From Actinobacteria bacterium UBA5176 (GTDB lineage: Bacteria; Actinomycetota; UBA4738): a DNA stretch of 11,540 nt. The notes beneath the pieces are model-generated. The model did no database searches. It was not told the DNA's origin and saw only the letters and a list, made by a program, of their open reading frames with translations. Position numbers and translations under genes: made by a program. This document shows positions 1 to 5,599 of this stretch, piece by piece (positions within the stretch are counted from its first letter, which is position 1; every line of letters begins with the position of its first letter). The DNA is taken from NCBI GenBank assembly GCA_002413305.1, contig DHWS01000006.1, positions 22,604-34,143 of the forward strand, given 5' to 3'.

Positions 1-1025
1 CACCAGGTGATGCACCGGCCGCACCCGACGCAGCCCGACATCCCGAACTGGTCGTACCAGCCGGAGAACTTGTGGGTCAGCCACTGGCGGTAGCGGGACG
101 AGCGGCTGGAGCGAACCTCGCCCCCGGCGATGTGGCTGAACTCCTCACTGAAGCAGCTGGCCCACTCCCGGGTCCGGGTGGCCGTCTGGCCTGCGATGTC
201 GGAGGCGTCCACGACGTCGTGGCAGAAGCAGGTCGGGCAGGCGGCGGTGCAGTTCCCGCACACCAGGCAGATCTCCGCGATGGCCTCCCACTCGGGGTTC
301 TCGCGATTGGAGACCAGGAGCTCGTGCAGGCCGTCGGCTTCGACCTGGCGGCCCATCTTCGTCGCCGCCTCCCGGACCAACCGTGCGCCCTCTCCGGCCT
401 CGGCGTCGGTGGCCTCGCGCGAGCCGATGGACAGGAGGATCTCCCCGCCCTCCCACGATCCGCTCTCCACCAGGAACCCACCGTCGACCTCGGTGAGGGA
501 CAGGTCGAACCCCTCGCCGCAGTGAGGGCCGGCACCCATCGAGGCGCAGAAGCACGTCCCCCCGGGCTCCTCGCAATTGACGGCCACGATAAAGGCCCGG
601 CTGCGTCGCTCGGTGTAGAAGGGGTCCTGGCTGAACACCCGGTCCTGGATCCGGATGGCGTTCAGGTCGCAGGCCCGCAGGCCGAGGAACGCGTAGCGGG
701 GCGCGGGTTCGTCCGGAGCTGCAGCTCGCATGCGGCCGCCGTCGCGTTCGATCTGCAGGATCACCTCGCGGGAGGGGAACAGGAACCGCTTCGCGGAGTC
801 TGGACCGTGCGCGAAGGCGAAGAACCGACGGTCGCCGGGGCGTTCGATCAGCCGATACCGCCCCGCTTCCTGTTCGACCCCGACGCCGCGCGGCAACTCG
901 CCGGTGTTCTGGATGCGGTCGAGCACGATCGCGCCATCCCGAACGGTCGGCCCCACCAGGTCGAACCCGCGGGCCCGAAGCTCGGTCAGCAGGCCCTCGA
1001 AGCCCGCCTCGTCCAAGAACCGCAT
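1..1025 (-). CDS. 4Fe-4S protein, sulfhydrogenase beta / anaerobic sulfite reductase A-like (partial)
   Basis: I read 341 residues from ATG 1025-1023; the gene runs off the left edge. The start is supported by a GAGAGGTGA ribosome site just upstream. From residue 253 there is CLVCGNCTAACPTCFC, a first 4Fe-4S site. A second starts at residue 332 (CVGCGRC) and is cut by the edge. Before these come the conserved-looking segments GLRACDLNAI (115-124) and NCEEPGGTCFCASMGAGPHC (150-169). This order is that of the family holding the beta subunit of group 3b [NiFe] sulfhydrogenases and the A subunit of anaerobic sulfite reductase, which pass electrons between a flavin/NAD(P)H subunit and the catalytic subunits in the cytoplasm. 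The downstream genes that would decide between hydrogenase and sulfite reductase lie beyond position 1. The family call is good; the exact enzyme is inference. Confidence 0.85.
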   Translation of the reverse strand, partial: MRFLDEAGFEGLLTELRARGFDLVGPTVRDGAIVLDRIQNTGELPRGVGVEQEAGRYRLIERPGDRRFFAFAHGPDSAKRFLFPSREVILQIERDGGRMRAAAPDEPAPRYAFLGLRACDLNAIRIQDRVFSQDPFYTERRSRAFIVAVNCEEPGGTCFCASMGAGPHCGEGFDLSLTEVDGGFLVESGSWEGGEILLSIGSREATDAEAGEGARLVREAATKMGRQVEADGLHELLVSNRENPEWEAIAEICLVCGNCTAACPTCFCHDVVDASDIAGQTATRTREWASCFSEEFSHIAGGEVRSSRSSRYRQWLTHKFSGWYDQFGMSGCVGCGRCITW

Positions 1026-1064
1026 CGGCTCACCTCTCGATCGGATCACCCCAATCCTGGCCGA

Positions 1065-1122
1065 GGGGGTCCGCCGGCGATGGAGTCGAACAGCACCCCC
1101 GTTCAGGGGCCTTCGCCCTGAA
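1065..1122 (-). promoter_or_regulatory. Alternative-hairpin leader or terminator between oxidase and Fe-S gene
   Basis: In the minus-strand RNA four short segments follow each other: UUCAGGG (1122-1116), CCCCUGAA (1109-1102), GGGGGU (1100-1095) and ACCCCC (1070-1065). Segments 1 and 2 form a perfect 7-bp stem with a 7-nt loop, and segments 3 and 4 form a 6-bp stem around 24 nt. Segments 2 and 3 can instead pair (CCCC with GGGG, loop UGAAC), which excludes both other stems. No U-tract follows, so a standard intrinsic terminator is not shown. It may end the multicopper oxidase transcript or act as an attenuator-like leader for the iron-sulfur gene, whose ATG is about 40 nt further on. The pairing is seen; the function is inference. 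Confidence 0.3.
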
Positions 1123-1143
1123 GGAGACGACGGCCCGGCACCG

Positions 1144-3174
1144 TTACTGCTCGATCCGGTAGGGCTGCATCATGTCGTTCTCCTCGTGCTCCAGGATGTG
1201 GCAGTGCCAGATGTAGGTGCCCACGAATCGCTGTTCCCCGCCCACCGGGTCCCCGGTGAAGGGAGCCGTGAGGCCGGCGGCGGTACCGCCGAAGGGGACG
1301 AGGATGCGGGTGACCTGACCTGGGTAGGCGATGACCGTGTCCTTCCACCCGGTCTCGTTGGCGTCCGGCGGGATCGGCTTGCCCATGAGGAACGGAGCCG
1401 GGTCCGGCGGGGCAACGGCCCCGTCGCTGTTCTGGACCCCACTGCCCGCCGCGGACGGATCGCTGGGGAAGGCGAAGGGCAACGAGGGGTTGACCAGGGC
1501 AAGGTATCTCGAGGCGTTGATCTTCTGTCGGTTGAGCACCTGGAACTGGGTCAGATGCAGGTGGATGGGGTGGGCGTCCATGGTCGTGTTAACGATGGTC
1601 CACACCTCGACCGTGTCGAGCTTGGGGGTGGCGATGCCAGTGCTCCGCATCTGCCCGCCATCCATGAAGTTCAGGTTGTTGAGCAGCACCTCCACGGGGT
1701 CATCCGTGTCCGCGTCCAAGACCTCGTTGAGGAACTCGACCCTGCTCGTGGCGGCCGTGGCGGGGTCGGGGACCGGAACGATCGGATGGCCGGGTTGGCC
1801 TCGCAGAACCGTCGGCACATCGCCGGTGAACCCCGTGGCCGCCCCCACGGTGAACTGCATGATCGGCTTGAGGTTGTTCTGCCCCTTGGGGAATGGGGCG
1901 GCCGCGTTCTTGTACCACTGGAACTTGGCCCCTGCAGCGGCGCCCCGAAAGTCCACCAGCAGGTCCGCCCTCTGTCCCGGGGCGATCAGGAGCTGGCCGC
2001 CTGGAAGTGAGGAGATGGGGACCGGGGCGTTCAGGAGGCCACCTTCCGCCCCGATCTGGTAGACGGGGATGCGGCTCAGGTTCCCGGTCTTGGCATCGAT
2101 CAGCCTGAGCCGGTAGAACCGGGCGTTCGAGCCGTTCACCACTCGGAACCGGTACATGCCCCGATCGACGTTCAGTTTCGGCCAGGCCTTGCCGTTGACC
2201 ACCGCCACGTCGTTGAAGGACTCCGGGGTCCACTCCGGGTGATAGGCCGTTTCGGACGTGGGGTAGTACAGCGTGCCGTCGTCGTTGAACTGACGGTCCT
2301 GCAGGACCAACGGGATCTCGTAGGGATCCACCGGTGCCAGCACCGGCAGCCCCCCATCGGTGCCGATGTGGGTGAACCTGCCGTTGGCCGGCAAGCCGAG
2401 CGGGTTGCCCGGACGCCCCGTGTCCCACGTGTCGCGGACCAGGTAGATGCCAGCCAGGCCGGCCATCGGGTTGAAGCGGGTGTCGGCCAGGGCATGGTCG
2501 TGGTACCAGAGCTCGGTCGCCTCCTGGTCGTTCGGGTAGTCGTAGGTGTACGAACCGGTCCCGCCGGCGAAGTCGCCGGGGTCGACCCCCGCCGGGCGGA
2601 ACGTGTCGAGGGGGCCGCCGTCGAAGGCCACCGGTGTATGCCCACCATGGAGGTGGGTTGCCGTGGCGGGGGCGCACTTATCCAGGTTCGATGTCCCCTC
2701 GATGGTCGCATCGAAATACGCGGCCAGAGGATGGATCACCCTCAACCCCAACCGCTGGCAGACGGCCGGTGCGGTTGGGTCGGACCCGGACTCGGACAGC
2801 TCGTTCGTCACCGTCATCGCGACCGGGTGGTCGCGTGCGGCCTCGATGGTCGGGCCCAGGTACACATCGCCGGGGACGGCCAGGCTGGATGGCCAGTACC
2901 CGAAGCTCGGCGTCGGCCCCAGCGGTTGTCCCGTGGCCAGCGTTCCGAATTGGTGGGTGCCGACGAGCTCGTCCAGACCGAACCCGCCGCCGGCTCTTGC
3001 GTCGATCTCCGGCGGGACCGGGAGCTGCTCGGTGAACATCTTCAGGGCCGGCGACTGCGGCTTTGGCTCCGGCGCTGCACGTGATGCTCCTTGCAGACCC
3101 AAGCCCAAGCTGACGATGAGCGTGACCGCGACCATCATCCCGAGACCCTGTTGGCGTGTCGCCTGTGTCGCCAT
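1144..3174 (-). CDS. Secreted multicopper oxidase, CotA/phenoxazinone synthase-like
   Basis: 676 aa. The start at 3174 follows a GGGGGGAG ribosome site; the open frame extends to 3390, but the extra residues look non-coding. Residues 1-35 form a Sec-type signal peptide (basic start, hydrophobic core 11-30, then ASRAA); no twin arginine is seen. All copper motifs are present: HLHGGHTP (174-181), WYHDHALADTRFN (223-235), HPIHLH (535-540), and HCH with C658, H663 and axial M668 near the C-terminus. This is the three-domain oxidase pattern that oxidises phenols, bilirubin-like pigments, Cu(I) or Mn(II) outside the cell and reduces O2 to water. The closest motif match is CotA/PhsA. The gap between the last two copper motifs (H540 to H657) is about 50 residues longer than in CotA as I recall it. 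The substrate cannot be read from the sequence. The upstream gene is divergent; the Fe-S gene follows on the same strand after 118 nt. Confidence 0.93.
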   Translation of the reverse strand: MATQATRQQGLGMMVAVTLIVSLGLGLQGASRAAPEPKPQSPALKMFTEQLPVPPEIDARAGGGFGLDELVGTHQFGTLATGQPLGPTPSFGYWPSSLAVPGDVYLGPTIEAARDHPVAMTVTNELSESGSDPTAPAVCQRLGLRVIHPLAAYFDATIEGTSNLDKCAPATATHLHGGHTPVAFDGGPLDTFRPAGVDPGDFAGGTGSYTYDYPNDQEATELWYHDHALADTRFNPMAGLAGIYLVRDTWDTGRPGNPLGLPANGRFTHIGTDGGLPVLAPVDPYEIPLVLQDRQFNDDGTLYYPTSETAYHPEWTPESFNDVAVVNGKAWPKLNVDRGMYRFRVVNGSNARFYRLRLIDAKTGNLSRIPVYQIGAEGGLLNAPVPISSLPGGQLLIAPGQRADLLVDFRGAAAGAKFQWYKNAAAPFPKGQNNLKPIMQFTVGAATGFTGDVPTVLRGQPGHPIVPVPDPATAATSRVEFLNEVLDADTDDPVEVLLNNLNFMDGGQMRSTGIATPKLDTVEVWTIVNTTMDAHPIHLHLTQFQVLNRQKINASRYLALVNPSLPFAFPSDPSAAGSGVQNSDGAVAPPDPAPFLMGKPIPPDANETGWKDTVIAYPGQVTRILVPFGGTAAGLTAPFTGDPVGGEQRFVGTYIWHCHILEHEENDMMQPYRIEQ

Positions 3175-3668
3175 AGCTGCTCCCCCCTCTGTCGGCTCAC
3201 CCTGCCGTATCCGATCGGGGCCACCGACACCCTCTCGCTCGCCGCGCCCGCCCATGCAGCCACGGCCACTGCTGGCCCGTTGGGGGTGCTCCGCCTCCAA
3301 GCGGGTTCCTGGAACGTAGTAGGGCAACCTCCCTAAAGGTGGGGTCGAGCGGCCTACGACACGAGAGGACAGTGGCCCCTCGGTTTCCATCGAACGAATC
3401 GCATGGCACGAGCCGTTCGAGTCTCAGATACCAATCTCCGTGCGGGCGCGACCGTTAAGAGATGGGGTCCATGCGGCGGGAGGACGGGCGTCGGCATCGC
3501 GCCGCTTGCCCGGGACAATGACAGCACACTGGCATGAGGCAGTGACCTCTCCTCCCCGAACATGCGAAAGCGACAGCTTCCCTGGGTGTGGGCATCTCGG
3601 GAGCGCGCCGACTGGGAACCAGCCCCGTGCGCCTTCCGTCCAAAGAGTTGAAGGGGGACTATGTACCC
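3175..3668. other. Divergent intergenic region (494 bp)
   Basis: This lies between the minus-strand multicopper oxidase and the plus-strand small secreted protein and must hold both promoters. Long open frames here look like chance products of high GC. I see no convincing -35/-10 pair for either gene. It contains the inverted repeats listed separately at 3305-3345. A short segment around 3530-3546 (CTGGCATG, then GCAGTG) resembles the centre of the 39-bp direct repeat found further right, but is too short to call. Confidence 0.5.
3305..3345. promoter_or_regulatory. Candidate operator: two dyads upstream of multicopper oxidase
   Basis: GTTCCTGGAAC (3305-3315) is a perfect 5-bp inverted repeat around one T. 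Eleven bases on, AACCTCCCT (3326-3334) and AGGTGGGGT (3337-3345) form an imperfect 9+2+9 dyad matching at 6 of 9 positions. It resembles the C-rich/G-rich dyads bound by copper-sensing regulators such as CsoR or CueR. The location, about 130-170 bp before the oxidase start, fits an operator, but no promoter element anchors it. The repeats are seen; the regulatory role is a weak inference. Confidence 0.2.
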
Positions 3669-3672
3669 ATGA
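3661..3672 (+). other. Possible 3-codon upstream ORF (MYP-stop) overlapping the next start
   Basis: ATG TAC CCA TGA ends on the ATG of the following gene in an ATGA overlap. The only Shine-Dalgarno-like run, AAGGGGG (3651-3657), sits 3 nt before this first ATG and 11 nt before the second. Neither spacing is ideal, so ribosomes could load on either. It may be chance. Confidence 0.2.
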
Positions 3673-4175
3673 GAGTGGGGCGTGCCTCGCTGGCCGGGGC
3701 AGTCATGGTGCTCATCGTCGCTGCCGGCACTCCGATCCTGATCCACCACGTCCGCGGAGCGCGGTTCGAGACGACCGTGGCCCCCATCCGCTCCTTCGAC
3801 GCGTGCGTCCGAGCGACGCAGCTGGAACTTCGCCAGGTAGGCGCCATGGCCAACTCCTCCGAGGAGTGTCAGACCGGCGCGCCGAGCATCTGGTTCAAGG
3901 TCACCGTGCGGAACACCGGGCACCGCGCCGCGTGGGTGAACACGTGCGACATCCAGACCCTCGACCGAAACGGTCATGCCACGCTCGGCGGGACGGTTCG
4001 AACGAGGTGGCTGAACTTCCCCGCCGGTCCTTACCTCGAACCTGGCGAGCAGGTCTTCTTCGTCTCCCCGATGTTCGACGACAAGGGCGGCTCGCTGCTG
4101 ACCCCACCGCCTGGCATCACGTCCTTCGGGGTTTCCTGTCCCCCGATCGACTATCACGGCAACGTCCCCGCATGA
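3669..4175 (+). CDS. Membrane-anchored or secreted protein with four cysteines, function unknown
   Basis: 168 aa; I do not recognise the family. The start MRVGRASLAG places a hydrophobic segment (about 9-26) directly after a short basic N-terminus, as in a signal peptide or signal anchor; a GTG at 3588 would only add an arginine-rich stretch. The rest is hydrophilic with beta-type alternation, for example IWFKVTVRNTG (74-84), LEPGEQVFFVSP (123-134) and TSFGVSCPP (151-159). That pattern is common in immunoglobulin-like domains of exported actinobacterial proteins of the DUF4352 sort. Cysteines at 46, 67, 93 and 157 could make two disulfides. It is divergent from the multicopper oxidase and convergent with the cupredoxin, so it may share their extracytoplasmic setting, but no role can be assigned. 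The overlapping minus-strand open frame lacks any protein-like pattern and was set aside. Confidence 0.7.
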   Translation: MRVGRASLAGAVMVLIVAAGTPILIHHVRGARFETTVAPIRSFDACVRATQLELRQVGAMANSSEECQTGAPSIWFKVTVRNTGHRAAWVNTCDIQTLDRNGHATLGGTVRTRWLNFPAGPYLEPGEQVFFVSPMFDDKGGSLLTPPPGITSFGVSCPPIDYHGNVPA

Positions 4176-4207
4176 CCATGGAGCCTGTCTCCAGCACTTA
4201 ACCTCTC

Positions 4208-4246
4208 AGGTGTCATTCCGGGACGCTGGCATGGTCTGCAGTGCTG
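4208..4246 (+). repeat. 39-bp direct repeat, copy A
   Basis: This aligns without gaps to 5492-5530 with 31 of 39 positions identical. All eight differences fall in four two-base blocks (repeat positions 5-6, 14-15, 27-28 and 32-33). The shared core includes CATTCCG, ACGCTGGCATG and GTGCTG. It is intergenic here, about 30 bp after the preceding stop codon. It is also bracketed by a perfect 8-bp inverted repeat, CCAGCACT (4191-4198) and AGTGCTGG (4240-4247), which copy B lacks. Origin unknown: a dispersed repeat, a recombination scar or an insertion-sequence end are all possible. Confidence 0.6.
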
Positions 4247-4278
4247 GCCCTCGGGGTCGAGTATCGCCGCGGATCAGT

Positions 4279-4299
4279 GCGCTCTCAGTGGAGAGGCGC
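4279..4299 (+). terminator. Weak hairpin between convergent genes
   Basis: GCGCTCTC (4279-4286), loop AGTG, then GAGAGGCGC (4291-4299) form an 8-bp stem with one bulged G. A TTTTT run follows only at 4329-4333, about 30 nt later, so this is not a textbook intrinsic terminator. It lies between the plus-strand gene ending at 4175 and the minus-strand cupredoxin ending at 4370, where transcripts must stop. I see no better candidate. Confidence 0.25.
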
Positions 4300-4369
4300 A
4301 ACGCGCATGAGTGGTCAGTTGAGGCGGCTTTTTGCCCTGCGTCCGGCCACAGGCCGCGGTTTCACCGAC

Positions 4370-4921
4370 CTACTCGACGGTGAACTGGAAGTGCATCCCT
4401 GCCGCGAAGTGGCCGGGTAGATTGCACATCGCCGTGTACGTCCCGGCGGGCAGTGTGGCCGTCAGCACCTTCGTTTCACCGGGCGCGATGTCGCCGATCT
4501 CCGGCCCGTTCGGTCCGCCGATGTGGTTCACCTCACTGACCCTACCGGGCGCATCCCCCGTGGTCCCGGCCGGGTCCCCGCTCACGATGACGAACTCGTG
4601 GTGGATGGTCCCCCCGTTGGTGACGACGAACACGATGACCCCCGCCTTGAAGTCCGAGGCGCTTGGGCGCAGATACATCTCTCCCTCCTCGACCGTGGCT
4701 GCGCGAACGGGCTGCGGCGCGGAGGAGGCGGGAGCTGCAACCGAGGGTGACGGGCCGGCCGAGGTCGGGGAGGGTGTCGGCACCGCCTGAGCATCGACCG
4801 CCGAACGGTCGATCATGTGATCCAGGAGCAGGGTCGACGCCACGACCACGAACGTGACGACCATCGTGAGCGCGATGGTCTTGAACAGAGTGTCCTGCGA
4901 TGGGTTCGTCGATACCGTCAC
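4370..4921 (-). CDS. Membrane-anchored cupredoxin (blue copper protein)
   Basis: 183 aa from a GTG start. Residues about 13-33 form one membrane helix, followed by a flexible Pro/Ala/Ser linker (47-73) and a single cupredoxin domain (75-183). The type 1 copper ligands are visible: a histidine in TIHHEFVIV (H107 or H108), then C166, H171 and M176 in MCNLPGHFAAGM (165-176). This Cys-x4-His-x4-Met spacing with the NLPGH signature is typical of sulfocyanin-like and related plastocyanin/azurin-family domains. The protein should carry single electrons on the outer face of the membrane. A multicopper oxidase lies about 1.2 kb away on the same strand, so the two could be redox partners (inference). 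The segment with this gene and the fragment to its right is flanked by 39-bp direct repeats. For the start, AGGA lies 7 nt upstream; an ATG at 4929 is out of frame and quickly stopped. Confidence 0.9.
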   Translation of the reverse strand: MTVSTNPSQDTLFKTIALTMVVTFVVVASTLLLDHMIDRSAVDAQAVPTPSPTSAGPSPSVAAPASSAPQPVRAATVEEGEMYLRPSASDFKAGVIVFVVTNGGTIHHEFVIVSGDPAGTTGDAPGRVSEVNHIGGPNGPEIGDIAPGETKVLTATLPAGTYTAMCNLPGHFAAGMHFQFTVE

Positions 4922-4927
4922 GGGCCC

Positions 4928-4933
4928 ATCCTA
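4928..4933 (-). promoter_or_regulatory. Possible leaderless -10 (TAGGAT) for cupredoxin
   Basis: On the minus strand TAGGAT is followed by GGGCCC and then the GTG start at 4921. A TANNNT hexamer six bases before the start is the geometry of leaderless actinobacterial transcripts. No good -35 is seen at 16-18 bp. The AGGA inside the same bases could equally be a ribosome site, so the two readings exclude each other. Confidence 0.3.
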
Positions 4934-5195
4934 TCCGGGAACGAATGATTCTTGTGAGTCGGTCTCCGTCACCCCGTGCCGGCGACCAACGGGCTCTGAT
5001 CGACCTAGGGGCTTTGACGAAGATGGTCCAGGCCATCGCGGCACACGCTGTTCCAGAACGCGGCGAAGCGTTCGCCAGCGTGCTGTCGACGGCGAGCTCG
5101 CCGGCGGTCGAACCAGACCTCGCCACCCCCAACCCGAACGCGAGTCGAAGAGGCGAGCTCCACCAGGCAGAAACCGACGACCGCGTTGTCGATCA
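4934..5195. other. Stretch without a convincing gene between cupredoxin and membrane-protein fragment
   Basis: Open frames cross this stretch on both strands. One plus-strand frame (reading ALIDLGALTKMVQAIAAHAV) and one minus-strand frame (ending CRDGLDHLRQSP before a stop near 5007) look slightly protein-like. Neither has a plausible start, a ribosome site or a recognisable motif. It could be decayed coding sequence, including the lost N-terminal part of the frameshifted gene to the right, plus the upstream region of the cupredoxin. Confidence 0.4.
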
Positions 5196-5518
5196 GCTTC
5201 CCCCTGGCCGGCTGGCTTCTACGCTCGATTCGACCCCCTCACGGTCTACGACGGAGCTGGTCACGTCGTGGCCCGGGAGGGACAGCGCATCGGGTCGGGG
5301 GCGGGCTCGGATCGGCAGCAGGACTGCGCTGCATGTTCGGCCGCCCGGATCTGTTCTACGTCCAGAGTGGCATCCGGGTCATCGGGGCCACCGGATGGCA
5401 GTTGGTCCTTGGCCTGAGCATCGTCGGCCTCGTGCTTCTCCTACTCTCCGCGCTCCTTGTCCGCAGGAGGATGAGGCGTGGGACTTCCGCCAGGTTACAT
5501 TCCGAAACGCTGGCATGA
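5196..5518 (+). pseudogene. Frameshifted small membrane-protein gene
   Basis: Two frames must be joined to make sense of this stretch. The first reads PAGFYARFDPLTVYDGAG and then HVVAREGQRI (about 5208-5291). The second, one base back, reads VGGGLGSAAGLRCMFGRPD (about 5293-5349), then LFYVQSGIRV, a clear membrane helix (about residues 76-96 counted from 5186) and a basic RRRMRRG end. The switch falls at a G-rich run, GGGTCGGGGGCGGG (5292-5305), so a one-base loss there would explain it. The join gives an extracytoplasmic domain with one C-terminal anchor helix, basic tail inside. An intact 61-aa protein from ATG 5333 is the alternative. The N-terminus and a start are not identifiable. The last nine codons lie in repeat copy B. 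I do not recognise the family; the frameshift could also be a sequencing error. Confidence 0.5.
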
Positions 5519-5530
5519 CCTGAGGTGCTG
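5492..5530 (+). repeat. 39-bp direct repeat, copy B
   Basis: This partner of copy A is in the same orientation, 1,284 bp further on, with 31 of 39 bases matching. Similarity extends weakly to the left (ACTT, CC and C at shared places) if a 3-bp gap is allowed. Copy B overlaps the last codons and stop of the frameshifted membrane-protein gene, so that gene's present C-terminus may be repeat-derived. A short palindrome, CCAGC T GCTGG (5537-5547), follows. Confidence 0.6.
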
Positions 5531-5583
5531 TGCCTTCCAGCTGCTGGTTCAAGCTGACTGCGAGCCGCCGTTCGACCCGTCGC

Positions 5584-5589
5584 TACACT
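5584..5589 (+). promoter_or_regulatory. Possible -10 (TACACT) for the ABC transporter operon
   Basis: TACACT ends 10 nt before the ATG at 5600, and no Shine-Dalgarno sequence is visible in those bases. This suggests a leaderless or nearly leaderless mRNA. No clear -35 at 16-18 bp spacing. Confidence 0.4.
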
Positions 5590-5599
5590 CTCGTTCGCC

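Noticed and set aside
1080..1100. TTCGACTCC on the minus strand as part of a tRNA or tmRNA end
   Set aside because: No 5-bp T-arm stem, no CCA and no acceptor stem partner.
72..2010. Long plus-strand frames at 72-1121 and 730-2010
   Set aside because: Antisense to the iron-sulfur gene and the multicopper oxidase, both secured by many motifs.
3175..3390. N-terminal extension of the multicopper oxidase frame to 3390
   Set aside because: The extra residues are Arg/Gly-rich with no signal-peptide logic, whereas ATG 3174 has a strong ribosome site and is followed directly by a good signal peptide.
3405..3440. tRNA-like TTCGAGTC sequence upstream of the four-cysteine gene
   Set aside because: The bases on both sides do not form a T-arm stem, and no acceptor or anticodon arm is present.
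3354..4157. 267-aa minus-strand open frame over the four-cysteine protein
   Set aside because: It looks like an antisense frame of a GC-rich gene: no hydrophobic pattern, no motif, no ribosome site. The plus-strand frame has a signal segment and codon use like the neighbours.
5132..5240. Transposase remnant on the minus strand left of the membrane-protein fragment
   Set aside because: A short open frame reads somewhat protein-like (KLIDNAVVGFCLVELAS) but has no DDE or other transposase motif, no start and an Arg-rich composition.
4208..5530. CRISPR array from the repeated 39-mer
   Set aside because: Only two diverged copies 1.28 kb apart with genes between them; no regular spacers.
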